From positions 62,001 through 126,000 of the forward strand of contig NZ_JBIAOU010000010.1 of the NCBI RefSeq assembly GCF_042879035.1: 64,000 nucleotides of DNA, in the 5' to 3' direction. The position numbers and the translations under genes were made by a program. Positions within the stretch are counted from its first letter, which is position 1. Each line of letters starts with the position of its first letter. This DNA comes from Rhodococcus_G sp042879035. GTDB taxonomy: Bacteria; Actinomycetota; Actinomycetes; Mycobacteriales; Mycobacteriaceae. Below the pieces are notes generated by a model that was given only the letters and a program-made list of their open reading frames with translations, was not told the origin of the DNA and searched no databases. Of the stretch, positions 15,398 to 25,017 are shown piece after piece.

Positions 15398-17062
15398 TCA
15401 GCTCATCAGTCGGGCGCGGATGTCCTCGCGCATGGCCTTCTTGTCGATCTTGCCCACCTTCGTCAGGGGCATCGCGTCGATGGTGACCAGCAGTTCCGGC
15501 AGTTTGAACCGGGCCACGCCCGCGCGGTTCATGACGTCGACGACATCGGCGAGGCCGAGCTCGACGCCGTGCGCGAGAGTGACGTAGAGACAGAGCTTTT
15601 CGCCGAGTGTCGGATCCGGCATGGCCACAGCTGCCGCCATCTCGACACCGTCGATCCGGTAGGCGAAGTTCTCCACCTCCTCGGCGGAGATCTTCTCGCC
15701 GCCGCGGTTGATCATGTCCTTGTCACGGCCGGCGACAACGAGGTTCCCGTCGGGCCGGCGAACGACGACGTCGCCGCTGGCGTACCACCCATCCGGGGTG
15801 AAGGCCCGCGCGTTGTGTTCGGGGGCCCGGAAGTAGCCCCGCGGGGTGTACGGACCGCGAGTGAGGAGTGCGCCGGGCGTGCCGTCCGGCACCGGGTCCC
15901 CGATCTCGTCGACGACGGCGATCTCGTCGGCCTCGCTGACCGGCCGCCCCTGGGTGGTGTGGATGATCTCGGGGTCGTCGTCGAGGCGGGTCATGTTGAT
16001 CAGCCCCTCGGCCATGCCGAACACCTGCTGCAACCGCGCGCCGAGCACGGGCTCGACCCGGGTGGCGACTTCGTCGGGCATGCGGGAACCACCGACCTGC
16101 AACACCTTCAGACTGCTCCCGCGCAGCGTGTGATGCTCTCGCTGGTGTTCGATCCAGGTCTGCGCGACGGCGGGCACGACGGCGGTCACCGTGACGCCCT
16201 CGGCGTCGATGGTGCGCAGCGCCCGGTCCGCAGAGGGCGACGGCAGCATGATCGTCCTACCACCGGCGAACAGTGTCCCGAGGATGCCCGGGCAGGCCAG
16301 CGGGAAGTTGTGCGACGCCGGAAGAGAGACGAGGTACACCGTCTTCTCGTCGAATTCGCTGACATCGCTGCACCGTCGAACGTTGTAGACGTAGTCGTCG
16401 TGGGTGCGGACGATCAGTTTGGGCAGTCCGGTGGTACCACCGGACAGGAGCAGACAGGCCACATCGGCACCGGCCGGCTCGTAGTCGCCGTCGCCGAATC
16501 GGATTGGGGTGGTGGCTCCCGCCGCGAGGCGGTGCTCCGGTGTGTCCACCCTGTCGGTGGACAGGTCGCCGTGGACGAGCACCACGCGGATGCTGGGCAC
16601 GTCCGCCGCCACCTCCTGCGCGACGACGCGGAGGTCGGCGTCACGGTCGGTGTCGGCGACGACGATCGCGGTGGCCTCGGCGAGTGCGGCGAGGTGGGTC
16701 AGTTCGTGGCGACGGTGCGCGGGCAGCGCCATCACGGGCACGACCCCGATCCGGAAGCAGGCCAGGGTCAGCGCGACGAACTCCCAGGAGTTGGGCAGTT
16801 GCAGGACGATCCGGTCCCCGGGCGCGATCCCGAGGTCGAGCACGTACTGCGCGAGGCTGCCCGCTCGGTCCCACACCTGCCGGTAGGTCAGCCGCACCGG
16901 CCCGTCGACGAGCGCCTCGTCGTGCGGGCGCCGCGCAACCTGTTCGGCGATGCGGCAACCGATCGAGGTGCCCTGCCAGTAGCCGGCCTTCCGATAGTGC
17001 TCGGACAGGTCCTCGGGCCAGGGCACGATGCCCTCGACGATCCGGGCTCGACGGACGCTCAT
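15398..17062 (-). CDS. sdgA: aryl acid AMP-ligase (SdgA/EntE-like)
   Basis: Adenylate-forming enzyme of 554 aa, closest in pattern to 2,3-dihydroxybenzoate/salicylate-AMP ligases. LLLSGGTTGLPKLI is the P-loop motif A3, the ASHNFPLACPGILG loop and VFGMAEGLINMTRLDD match the EntE/DhbE aryl pocket, GWYASGD is A7 and KVGKIDKK carries the catalytic lysine. No siderophore NRPS genes are near; instead its gene overlaps by 4 bp the SdgB-like gene. By analogy with the Streptomyces sdg pathway it probably activates a 2-hydroxybenzoate as the acyl-adenylate. Last gene of the operon. Confidence 0.82.
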   Translation of the reverse strand: MSVRRARIVEGIVPWPEDLSEHYRKAGYWQGTSIGCRIAEQVARRPHDEALVDGPVRLTYRQVWDRAGSLAQYVLDLGIAPGDRIVLQLPNSWEFVALTLACFRIGVVPVMALPAHRRHELTHLAALAEATAIVVADTDRDADLRVVAQEVAADVPSIRVVLVHGDLSTDRVDTPEHRLAAGATTPIRFGDGDYEPAGADVACLLLSGGTTGLPKLIVRTHDDYVYNVRRCSDVSEFDEKTVYLVSLPASHNFPLACPGILGTLFAGGRTIMLPSPSADRALRTIDAEGVTVTAVVPAVAQTWIEHQREHHTLRGSSLKVLQVGGSRMPDEVATRVEPVLGARLQQVFGMAEGLINMTRLDDDPEIIHTTQGRPVSEADEIAVVDEIGDPVPDGTPGALLTRGPYTPRGYFRAPEHNARAFTPDGWYASGDVVVRRPDGNLVVAGRDKDMINRGGEKISAEEVENFAYRIDGVEMAAAVAMPDPTLGEKLCLYVTLAHGVELGLADVVDVMNRAGVARFKLPELLVTIDAMPLTKVGKIDKKAMREDIRARLMS

Positions 17063-19158
17063 CGCAGCGCTCCTTCGTCTGTGGCGGTGGTGACGGTGGG
17101 AACGATCACCGCGTCGAGCGCGATGAGCCCGTCGGCGGTCAAGCGGAGTGGGTTGATCTCGATGTCGCTGATCTCGGGGTGGTCGGCGAGGTAGCCGGCG
17201 ACCCCGACTGCGATGCGGGCAAATTCGTCGCGGTCCAGGACCGGTCCGCCGCGCCACCCGTCGAGCAGGGCGGCCGCCTGCAGGTCGTCGAGCATCGCGG
17301 CCGCGGCCGCGTGGGTCAGCCGGTGACTGCGGATGGCCACGTCGCCGATCGCCTCGGCGGCGGTGCCGCCGAACCCGGCGACGACGATGGGACCGAACAC
17401 CGGATCACGCCGTGCACCGAGGAACAGGTCGACACCGGAGGGCGCCATGCTCTCCAGGAGGTACGCGGACGCGGGAATGGCGTCGAGTGCGTCGAGCGCC
17501 GCATCCAGTTCACCCGGGGTGCGGATTCCGAGGTGAACGCCGCCGATCTCCGTCTTGTGCAGGACGGTGGCGTCGAGGATCTTCACCGCCACCGGGAGTC
17601 CGAGTTCTCCGAGCGCCCGGTGCGCCGCGGCGCGGTCGGTGCAGACGCGCCGCGGCGGGGTGGCGATCCCGAGCGCCTCGAGCAAGTCCTTCGCGGTCGC
17701 CTCGTCGGCGGGCAGCACGACCCGAGGCGCGGCGGCGGCCGACGGGAGCGCCTCCCGGTCGGTGCCGAGCGCCCGGGCGCGCGAGTCCTGAACGAGTGCC
17801 CGCACACCGGTGGCCAGCGCGGTCGGGCTGGGCAGCACGGAAACTCCGATGCCGGCCGCGGTCGACGCGGCCCCCGCGACGGCGACAGCGGGACCACCGA
17901 TCCCGAGGACGACGGGGACCTGGTCGGTCACACCCGACCGGCGGACCACGTCGGCGAGGTCGATGACGTCCGGCTCGGCGAGCGCGTAGACGGCGAGTGC
18001 GTCGATGCCGCTGTCGGACGCGGTCGCGGACAACACCGCACCGAAGGTGGCGCCGGGACGGCCGGTGTCGACCGGATTGCCCTGAAACGTCAACGGCGGC
18101 AGCAGTTCTGACAGGGACTCCTGAACCTTGTCGTCGAGGGTGGGGACGCGGACGTCACCGGCGAGCAGGTCGTCGAGGATCATCAACCCGGGCCCCGCCT
18201 GGGCGGTGACGAGGCCGATGCCGGGGTTCGCCGTCGCGGGGAGCCGCGTGCGGCTGAGCACGGCCAGGGCGTCGACGAGCTGCTGCTCGGAGTCCACGAC
18301 CACCGCGCCGGCCTCCGTCAGGAGCGCGCGCGTGGTCTTCCACGAGGTCGCGAGGGCACCGGTGTGCGACTCCGCGAACGCCGAGACATCAGTGCGTCCG
18401 ACGACGACGGCCACGATCGGCTTGCGCGCGCTGACCCGTCGCACGGTGTCCAGGAGTGCCTCGCCGTCGTCCACGGACTCGACGTGCAAGGCGATCGCGG
18501 TGATCGTCGGATCCCCGGCGAGATGGTCGAGGACGGCGACGTTGGTGACGTCGACGCAGTTGCCGAGCCCCACGCCGAGGCCGACGCCGACACCGGCGTC
18601 GGACAGCAGGAACGACAGTGCATGGTTCATGCCACCGCTCGCGGCAACGACGGCCACCGTTCCGACCGAGATGTGTTCGACGGTGGGAACGAAGCTCACG
18701 ACGGTACGGGCCGGGCGGAAGAAGCCGGACGTGTTCGGGCCGAGTAGCCGGATTCCGGTGGTCCGCACGATCTCGGCGAGTTCCCGCTGCAGGGCGACAC
18801 CCTCGGGACCTGCTTCGGCGAATCCACCGGAGCAGATCAGCGCCGCACCGACGCCGCACTCCGCGGCGTCCCGCAGCGCCGCGGGAGTTGCTGCCGCCGG
18901 AATACACAGCACCGCAAGATCGATCGCCGACCCGTGGGCTTCGGTGGCGGCGCGCAGGGAGACGTGGAAACCGTCGGCCTTCGAGTTGACGCCGAAGACG
19001 GACACCGTGCCGTCCCCGCCCCGCGTGATCGCGTCCAGCATCACCGAACCCAACTTCTCCGGGGAGGACGATGCGCCGACCACCACGATCGACGACGGCG
19101 CGAAAAGCCTGTCGAGCGGCGACGATACCGTCGCGGAAACGTGCTGTGTCACTGTCAT
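17059..19158 (-). CDS. sdgB: acyl-CoA synthetase (NDP-forming/ACD type), SdgB-like
   Basis: Protein of 699 aa fusing a CoA-binding Rossmann domain (about 15-110; SIVVVGASSSPEKLGSVM), the succinyl-CoA-ligase-like middle domains (LGPNTSGFF, VAAASGG-type segments) and a C-terminal ATP-grasp domain (LGLPVAVKILDATVLHKTEIGGVHLGI). This is the Pat-less acetate-CoA ligase layout. It overlaps the upstream hydroxylase gene and the downstream AMP-ligase gene by 4 bp each, so the three are tightly coupled. In the salicylate-CoA pathway of Streptomyces WA46 such a protein (SdgB) forms the CoA thioester from the acyl-AMP; the same role is inferred. Confidence 0.8.
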   Translation of the reverse strand: MTVTQHVSATVSSPLDRLFAPSSIVVVGASSSPEKLGSVMLDAITRGGDGTVSVFGVNSKADGFHVSLRAATEAHGSAIDLAVLCIPAAATPAALRDAAECGVGAALICSGGFAEAGPEGVALQRELAEIVRTTGIRLLGPNTSGFFRPARTVVSFVPTVEHISVGTVAVVAASGGMNHALSFLLSDAGVGVGLGVGLGNCVDVTNVAVLDHLAGDPTITAIALHVESVDDGEALLDTVRRVSARKPIVAVVVGRTDVSAFAESHTGALATSWKTTRALLTEAGAVVVDSEQQLVDALAVLSRTRLPATANPGIGLVTAQAGPGLMILDDLLAGDVRVPTLDDKVQESLSELLPPLTFQGNPVDTGRPGATFGAVLSATASDSGIDALAVYALAEPDVIDLADVVRRSGVTDQVPVVLGIGGPAVAVAGAASTAAGIGVSVLPSPTALATGVRALVQDSRARALGTDREALPSAAAAPRVVLPADEATAKDLLEALGIATPPRRVCTDRAAAHRALGELGLPVAVKILDATVLHKTEIGGVHLGIRTPGELDAALDALDAIPASAYLLESMAPSGVDLFLGARRDPVFGPIVVAGFGGTAAEAIGDVAIRSHRLTHAAAAAMLDDLQAAALLDGWRGGPVLDRDEFARIAVGVAGYLADHPEISDIEINPLRLTADGLIALDAVIVPTVTTATDEGALR

Positions 19159-20852
19159 TCTCCTACCTCGACGGATGAGAGAGCATGCTCGACCGTGCGC
19201 GGGCCGATCCCGAAGGCGACGGCGTCCGCCCGACCGGACAACACGAGCGTCGCCGCGCAGTCCCGCTCGTCGACCGCGCGACGGGTGCGTACGGACGCCG
19301 GCCCATCCACCAGCACCGCGGGGATGCTGTCGCCCAGGCGGATGCGCTCGGCGCACAGCGCACGCGACAGTTCGGTACCGCCCCGCACGACGACGGCGTC
19401 CGGCCCGCGCAGGCACAGCTCGTCCAGTGCTGCGCTGACCGTGTCGTCCAGCGAGGTGGCATCGGAGTCCGGTGCATCGAACAGCCGCACAGCGCTCCCT
19501 GCCGCGTCGGTCGCGGACAGCACGGAGGTACCGTCGCCCAGGTCGAATCCGCCGCCGGCCCTCTCGGTGACGGCCAGCAGCCGGGTGTTCAGCGTCAGCG
19601 CACCGATCGTGAGCGGCGTGTCCAGCGGCGCCGCACCGTGCTGCGCGACCCACGCCCGCTCGGCCGCGGCGACGAACTCGGGGTCGCGCACACGCATCTT
19701 CTCGGCCGAGATCGCGCGGCTGAAGAAATGGAACCCGAACTGCCAGGGATCGAGTGTCCGGTGGTACTCACCGAAGTGGTCCCACCAGGACAGGCTCGGC
19801 TTCGCCGAGTCCTGGATCTTCGCCACCTGTGGGCGACGGGTCTCTTCGAACGCCACCAGTGCCGACGCGATGTCGGTGTCGTCTGCCAGGGTTCGTGCCA
19901 GAACCGCGGCGTCCTCCATCGCCATCTTGGTGCCGGACCCCACCGAGAAGTGCGCGGTGTGCACCGCGTCCCCCAGGAGCACCACCGGCGTGCCCGCGGG
20001 GGCCGTGGCGTGCCACCGCCGCGTGCGGCGGGTGCGGAAGTTCGCCCACCGGGAGTTGTTGGCCACCAGCGGGTGTCCGTCGATCTGGTCCGCGAACAGC
20101 TCCTCGAGGTAGCGCTGGGTGACCAGGTCGCTCTCGCCGGGAGGGAGGGAGGTGTCGAATCCGTCGAGTCCGGCGCGACGCCAGGTGTCCTCGTCGGTCT
20201 CGACGATGAAGGTGCTCAGACCGGAGCCGATCGGGTAGGCGTGCACCGCGAAGTTGCCGTGTTCGGACCGCTTGTGCAGGAAGGTCAGCCCGTCGAATCC
20301 GTACGTGGTGCCGAACCAGACGAACTTGACCGCGGCCACCTCGACGGTGTGCCCGAGTTCGGGGAGGAAACGCTCACGAGTGGCGGAGTTCGCCCCGTCC
20401 GCCGCCACGATCAGGTCGTAGTCGCCTCCGGCATCGAGAGTGGCCGCGTCCACGAACGACGAGTAGTGCAGTCGTGCACCGAGTTCGAGGGCTCGATCGC
20501 GGAGTGCGCCGAGAAGCACGCGACGGTGCACGGCCGCCATGCCGTTGCCACCCGCGGCGGTGGTCACGCCCTTGCTGCGAACCTCGATGGCGTCCCAGTG
20601 CCGTCCGTGTTCGGCGAGCACGTCCCGCAACACCGGATCGGTGCGGTCGACGCAGTCGAGCGTGGCGTCGGAGAACACCACTCCGAACCCGAACACGTCG
20701 GACTCGCTGTTGCGTTCGAAGACGTCGATCGACGCCCCCGGCACGGCCTGGGCGAGCGCGATGGCGGTGAACAGGCCGCCCGGCCCGCCGCCGATGCACG
20801 CGACGCGCGGCGCCGGCGATTCTGGTGTCGGACTCTGATCTGGGATGGACAT
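19155..20852 (-). CDS. sdgC: FAD monooxygenase, salicylyl-CoA 5-hydroxylase (SdgC) type
   Basis: Flavoprotein hydroxylase of 565 aa. VACIGGGPGGLFTAIALAQ binds FAD near residue 20, FGFGVVFSDATLD and AVHRRVLLGAL are typical of the salicylyl-CoA/2-aminobenzoyl-CoA hydroxylase branch, and GDAVHTAHFSVGSGTKMAMEDA is its second FAD motif. It should hydroxylate an aryl-CoA para to the 2-substituent using NADH. The C-terminal 150 residues (PLTIGALTLNTRLLAV ... GRADAVAFGIG) look like the two ends of an Old-Yellow-type barrel with the middle lost, compared with the fused oxidoreductase of longer homologues. ATG 20852 has GAAGGA upstream. Confidence 0.82.
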   Translation of the reverse strand: MSIPDQSPTPESPAPRVACIGGGPGGLFTAIALAQAVPGASIDVFERNSESDVFGFGVVFSDATLDCVDRTDPVLRDVLAEHGRHWDAIEVRSKGVTTAAGGNGMAAVHRRVLLGALRDRALELGARLHYSSFVDAATLDAGGDYDLIVAADGANSATRERFLPELGHTVEVAAVKFVWFGTTYGFDGLTFLHKRSEHGNFAVHAYPIGSGLSTFIVETDEDTWRRAGLDGFDTSLPPGESDLVTQRYLEELFADQIDGHPLVANNSRWANFRTRRTRRWHATAPAGTPVVLLGDAVHTAHFSVGSGTKMAMEDAAVLARTLADDTDIASALVAFEETRRPQVAKIQDSAKPSLSWWDHFGEYHRTLDPWQFGFHFFSRAISAEKMRVRDPEFVAAAERAWVAQHGAAPLDTPLTIGALTLNTRLLAVTERAGGGFDLGDGTSVLSATDAAGSAVRLFDAPDSDATSLDDTVSAALDELCLRGPDAVVVRGGTELSRALCAERIRLGDSIPAVLVDGPASVRTRRAVDERDCAATLVLSGRADAVAFGIGPRTVEHALSSVEVGE

Positions 20853-20980
20853 CGATGTCGGTCCTTCGTGTGACGTGGCCCGGATACGGGCGGTACAACT
20901 TCGGTGGAGGCGAGCGCCCACGCGGATCACCGGGCCGCGCCCGACGTGAGGCGTGGCCCGGTCAGGTTCCGCGCAGGCGA

Positions 20981-22792
20981 TCAGGGCGCTAGGAGCGCCG
21001 ATACCGCGAGGCTGCCGGCTTCGGACGTGGCGCCCGATCGCCCGAGGATCTGTTCGAACACCGCGCACAGGGCCTCATCCGGATTCTGCGGCAGTGACGC
21101 GGACCGCCAGGCGACCATGTGGTCCGGACGGACCAGCAGCATCCCGTCCTCCTCGACCCCGGACATCGCGCGGTAGTCGCCGTAGCTGTCCTCGTAGTCC
21201 GCGTTCCGCCCGATCGTGTGGACCCGGATCGGGACGCCGAACCGTTCGGAGACCCGCTTGGCGGCGTCACGCCACGCGTCGCCGCCGATCCCGGTGAGCA
21301 GGGTGAAATGTCCCTTGCCGCAGAGGTCGAACGTCGAGACCCGGCGCTGGTCCCTGGTCACCCACACGTGCGGCAGGTGTCGACCCGGCCGGGTGGTGGC
21401 GAAGTGGTAGATCTCCTCGTCGCGGGGCGCCTCGCATTCCGGGGTGCCGTCGGAGACGACAGCGGCGGACCGGTAGTGCTGGTTGGTCTCCACACCGTGG
21501 GTGTTGAAGCACATGATCGTGTTCTGCAGCGCCGTGTCGAAGGCCTGCCGGCGCGCACGCCCCTCGGGGGAGGGCTCCTGCAGCGCGTCCAGTGCCCGGC
21601 GCATGGTGTCGGCGTCCGGCGTCGTCGGCAGCGCCAGCGCCTGGAAGATCGGTGGCATCAGACCCTCGCTGCGCTTGGCCCGGTCCACGATCTGCCGACC
21701 GACGGGCACCCGCTCGTCACGGTAGGTCTCGAGCAGCGACGGATCCGCCTGCCCGCGCAACACCATCGCCAGCTTCCAGCACAGGTTGTAGCTGTCCTGG
21801 ATCGAGGTGTTCGAGCCGAGGCCGTTCATCGGCGAGTGACGGTGGACGGCGTCACCGACACACATCACGCGCCCGGACATGTTGTCCGCGGCGTGGACGT
21901 CGTTGACGGACCAGGTGGAGATCGACTCGATCCTCACGGGGACGGTGTCGTCGCCGATCAACTGGTGCGCGATCCGGATCCCGTCCGCTTCCCCGAACGT
22001 CGGGGTGCCTGCGCTGACGTCGTAGCCCCACACCGCGATCCAGCGGTTCCACGGACGCACCATCCGCAGCACACCGATCCCGTTGCCGTCGTGACCGACT
22101 CCGGGCTGCACGAACCAGTACATGTCACCGGGGCGGTGCTCGACGAAGCGGGTCAGGTCCGCCTCGAACACGATGTTGACCGACCCGCCGAGACCCATGT
22201 TGCCCACCAGCGGCAGGCCGAGTTGCTTGACGACGGTGGAGTTTCCGCCGTCCGCACCGATGAGGTACCGGCTGCGGATGTCGTACCCGTCGCCGGTGAA
22301 CCGGTCCCGCACCCGCGCCGTGACGCCGTCCGCGTCCTGGGTGAAGGTCAGGAGTTCGGTGTTGAACCGCACCGAGGAGCCGCGGGTCGCGGCGGCGTTG
22401 ACCAGGATCGGTTCGAGGAGATGCTGCGGCAGGTCGCACACCGAGGTCGGGCTGGCGAGGTCGTGTTCGGCCTTGAAGTGCGGATGGGTGTACCAGGTCC
22501 GCAGGCGCCCGAGTTCGGTGCCGGCGAGGCTCGTCGCGTAGACGTGCTCCCCCATCAGGTGCTGCGGGGTCGCCCGGGCCAGGACCTCGTCCTCGAGCCC
22601 GAGGTCGCGGAACACCTCCACCGCTCGCTGATTGGTGATGTGCGCGCGGGGTGAATTCGACACCGAGGGATATTTGTTGAGCATCACATTGTCGATGCCG
22701 TAGGTCGACAGGAGTGCGGCCGCGGCCGAGCCGGCGGGTCCCGCGCCGACGACGAGAACTTCGGTTTCCACCGGGGTGGCGTGAGTGTCCAT
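20981..22792 (-). CDS. FAD-dependent phenol hydroxylase (TfdB type)
   Basis: Group A flavin monooxygenase of 603 aa, the size of 2,4-dichlorophenol 6-monooxygenase. VLVVGAGPAGSAAAALLS is the FAD motif, SNSPRAHITNQRAVEVFRDLG is the TfdB-family signature, GADGGNS is the DG motif and CVGDAVHRHSPMNGLGSN the GD motif; a thioredoxin-like C-terminal domain follows. It should insert a hydroxyl ortho to a phenolic OH, giving a catechol for the neighbouring extradiol dioxygenase. ATG 22792 is used (AAGGAG 9 nt upstream); upstream in-frame ATGs lack a site. A 162-bp AT-richer gap separates it from the dioxygenase gene and could hold an internal promoter. Confidence 0.85.
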   Translation of the reverse strand: MDTHATPVETEVLVVGAGPAGSAAAALLSTYGIDNVMLNKYPSVSNSPRAHITNQRAVEVFRDLGLEDEVLARATPQHLMGEHVYATSLAGTELGRLRTWYTHPHFKAEHDLASPTSVCDLPQHLLEPILVNAAATRGSSVRFNTELLTFTQDADGVTARVRDRFTGDGYDIRSRYLIGADGGNSTVVKQLGLPLVGNMGLGGSVNIVFEADLTRFVEHRPGDMYWFVQPGVGHDGNGIGVLRMVRPWNRWIAVWGYDVSAGTPTFGEADGIRIAHQLIGDDTVPVRIESISTWSVNDVHAADNMSGRVMCVGDAVHRHSPMNGLGSNTSIQDSYNLCWKLAMVLRGQADPSLLETYRDERVPVGRQIVDRAKRSEGLMPPIFQALALPTTPDADTMRRALDALQEPSPEGRARRQAFDTALQNTIMCFNTHGVETNQHYRSAAVVSDGTPECEAPRDEEIYHFATTRPGRHLPHVWVTRDQRRVSTFDLCGKGHFTLLTGIGGDAWRDAAKRVSERFGVPIRVHTIGRNADYEDSYGDYRAMSGVEEDGMLLVRPDHMVAWRSASLPQNPDEALCAVFEQILGRSGATSEAGSLAVSALLAP

Positions 22793-22954
22793 TGCGAATG
22801 GCTCCTTGCTGAGATAATTCCTGACGTGCATGTGCGGCGCGGTCGACACCGGTCGATTTCGATTGCGCGGCTGTTTCGGCGAATTTCCATCGCCGTTCGA
22901 GAAGAATTGCGCGCACATGTCGGTGTTGTGCGCGGCTCCGGCCGGACCACTCGG

Positions 22955-23815
22955 TCAGTGCCGGTGTCCCCACAGGTCCGGGCCGGGGATCTCGGTGACC
23001 TCCCACGTGCTGTCGTCGATGAGTACGCCCCCCGAACCGAACTCGGTGTGCACGCCGATCGGCGATTCCGCGTAGAAGGAGAAGACCTGGTCGTTGGTGT
23101 GCCTGCCGAGCGACATGGTGACCGGGACGTCCCGATCGAGCACCAGGTCGTAGGTGCGTCCCACCTGGTCCATGTCGGGGACCTCGAGCATGAAGTGGTG
23201 CAGGAAGGGATCGTGGATGCCGAAGAACGGCCCGTCGACGAACGCGATGCTGTGGTGGCGCGGGTTGGTGTGCAGGAACGTGGCGCGGAACGGTGCGCGC
23301 ATGGTGTCACTGATCTTGAAGCCGAGGACCTCGGTGTAGAAGCGCTGCTGCGCCTCGACGTCGGGGCTGGCCAGCACGACGTGGCCCAGCCCGAGATCGC
23401 CCGTCACGAATCGCTCGACGTCGCGGGCGGAGGTGAACTGTCCGTCGCCCGCGGTGGCCCCGTGGTAAAGCTCGACCCGGTTGCCCGCCGGATCCAGGAA
23501 GTGCGCCATCCCTCCCACGCGGCGGATCTCGAGTTCACGCTGTGTCGCCTCGATCGGCTCCACGCCGTTGTCGCTCAGTTCGTCCATCGCGGCGGCGAGA
23601 GCGTCGGCGTCGTCGAGTTCCCAGCCGTAGTGGGCGCCGCCGTCGCGATCGGATTCCTCGACGGTGACGCGATGGTGCCGATCGTCGATCCGGAAGTGCG
23701 TCACGCCGTCCTCACCGGCGACGCGCTGCATCCCGAGGATGTCGGTGGCGTAGGTCGCGAAGGCCTCCGGCTCACGCGCGGCAAGTCCGAGGTAGCCGAG
23801 CTGCTTGATATCCAT
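22955..23815 (-). CDS. type I extradiol ring-cleavage dioxygenase
   Basis: Two-domain VOC-fold Fe(II) dioxygenase of 286 aa, similar in plan to 2,3-dihydroxybiphenyl dioxygenases. The metal ligands in the C-terminal domain appear as H145 (LGLGHVVLAS), H207 (LHHFMLEV) and E258 (GVHTEFG), with the HTND segment near 239 as second-sphere residues. It should cleave a catechol next to its two hydroxyls (meta cleavage). It sits between the meta-product hydrolase and the TfdB-type hydroxylase, 41 bp after the former, in the order expected of one pathway. Confidence 0.88.
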   Translation of the reverse strand: MDIKQLGYLGLAAREPEAFATYATDILGMQRVAGEDGVTHFRIDDRHHRVTVEESDRDGGAHYGWELDDADALAAAMDELSDNGVEPIEATQRELEIRRVGGMAHFLDPAGNRVELYHGATAGDGQFTSARDVERFVTGDLGLGHVVLASPDVEAQQRFYTEVLGFKISDTMRAPFRATFLHTNPRHHSIAFVDGPFFGIHDPFLHHFMLEVPDMDQVGRTYDLVLDRDVPVTMSLGRHTNDQVFSFYAESPIGVHTEFGSGGVLIDDSTWEVTEIPGPDLWGHRH

Positions 23816-23856
23816 GTCGTGGGTCCTGTCTCGCTGGAAGGCGGTCTGCGTCGACG

Positions 23857-24699
23857 TCAGTGCGCGTCGGCGAGGAAGTCACGGAGCAGGGCGGCGTAGG
23901 CGCCCCGCCGCTCGATCTGCACCCAGTGCCCGCAGTGGTTGAAGATGTGCAGCTCCGCGTTCGGCAGATGCTGCTGCAGGTGGACACTCGAGTCCGGGGT
24001 GACGAACCGGTCCTCCCGGCCGTGCACGACGAGGAAGGGGTGCGGCATCCGGCGCAGGGCCGACGGCGGCACCGCCATCTCGGCCGGTGAGGACGCGAAG
24101 AAGCACTCGTAGGAGCGGCGCACCTCGGGACGCATGACCTCCTCGTGCCGGACCTTCACGATCGCCTCGATCGACTCGCCGAGCGCGTCCTCGTCGTAGA
24201 CGAACCACTTCGTGAGGTTCTCCAGCGCGCTGATCGAGGGGTCCTTGTAGAAGCTCACCATCCGGATCACCTCCGGAGTCGGCTGCGAGTGCCCGCCGGC
24301 GCTGCCCATCAGGGAGATCCGTCCGAACCGGTCCGGTGCGGTCATCACCAGGTGCATCGCGAGGGCGCCACCCATCGAGTTGCCGACGAGGTGCGCTGTG
24401 CCGATGCCGAGTCCGTCCATGACGGCCAGTACCTGGTCGACCCGCATCCGGATCCACCCGGTCAGGCTGCCCGGCATGTTCTCCGGGTGGTCGGTGCGGC
24501 CGTAGCCGACGAGGTCGGGTGCGAGCACCCGGTAGTCGCCCGACAGTTCCGGGATGAAGTCGCGCCAGTTCGACGACGCGTTGGCGCCCGGCCCGCCGCC
24601 GTGCAGCAGGATCACGGCTTCCCTCTCGTCACCCCCACTGTCCAGGAGGAAGGTCGAATACCCGTTCGTGTCGATGGTGCGTTCGGCGATCTCGCTCAT
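23857..24699 (-). CDS. meta-cleavage product C-C hydrolase (BphD/MhpC/HsaD family)
   Basis: Alpha/beta hydrolase of 280 aa that should split the vinylogous diketone from ring cleavage into 2-hydroxypenta-2,4-dienoate and a carboxylic acid. Oxyanion loop LLHGGGPGANASSNW (31-45), nucleophile S108 in VGNSMGGALAMH, acid in HGREDRFV, His in NHCGHWVQIE: all family hallmarks. First gene of the minus-strand operon, divergent from the PucR gene across 318 bp. The 2-hydroxypentadienoate product is the substrate of MhpD encoded at 27085. Confidence 0.9.
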   Translation of the reverse strand: MSEIAERTIDTNGYSTFLLDSGGDEREAVILLHGGGPGANASSNWRDFIPELSGDYRVLAPDLVGYGRTDHPENMPGSLTGWIRMRVDQVLAVMDGLGIGTAHLVGNSMGGALAMHLVMTAPDRFGRISLMGSAGGHSQPTPEVIRMVSFYKDPSISALENLTKWFVYDEDALGESIEAIVKVRHEEVMRPEVRRSYECFFASSPAEMAVPPSALRRMPHPFLVVHGREDRFVTPDSSVHLQQHLPNAELHIFNHCGHWVQIERRGAYAALLRDFLADAH

Positions 24700-25017
24700 T
24701 GAAATCGTCCTTTCGTCATGGGTCGATGTCGGCGGTCACAATTCGACCGTCGGACCGGAATCGTCGGCAGTGCCACGAAATGTCTGCGCGCTTCCGCCTC
24801 GAATTCCCGAAGAAATCCGACCGAGGCGGAAATGACCGGCGAACCCGGACGGGTCCGCTCACCGCAATTGGTGGACGGTTGTCGAATTCACCACTGACGT
24901 CTAGCTTTGTGATGCCGGTCTCAACATAACCGGACGGTGGACGCAATTTCATCGGACGATCTGTCGCTGCTTCCGGGCCGAGATCCGACGATGTGTCGGA
25001 GGAGGGAGGCACGCACG
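24700..25017. promoter_or_regulatory. divergent promoter region with long inverted repeat
   Basis: The 318-bp region between the catabolic operon (-) and the PucR gene (+) is lower in GC than its flanks. It holds a perfect 10-bp inverted repeat TTCCGCCTCG (24792-24801) / CGAGGCGGAA (24822-24831) with 20 bp between, a spacing of about three helix turns centre to centre, plausible for a dimeric regulator such as PucR or IclR. GGAGGGAGG (25000-25008) is the PucR ribosome-binding site. Confidence 0.5.

Noticed and set aside
15398..17062. Siderophore (2,3-dihydroxybenzoate) biosynthesis
   Set aside because: The AMP-ligase looks EntE-like, but there is no isochorismate synthase, EntA or NRPS gene; the neighbours are catabolic SdgB and SdgC homologues.
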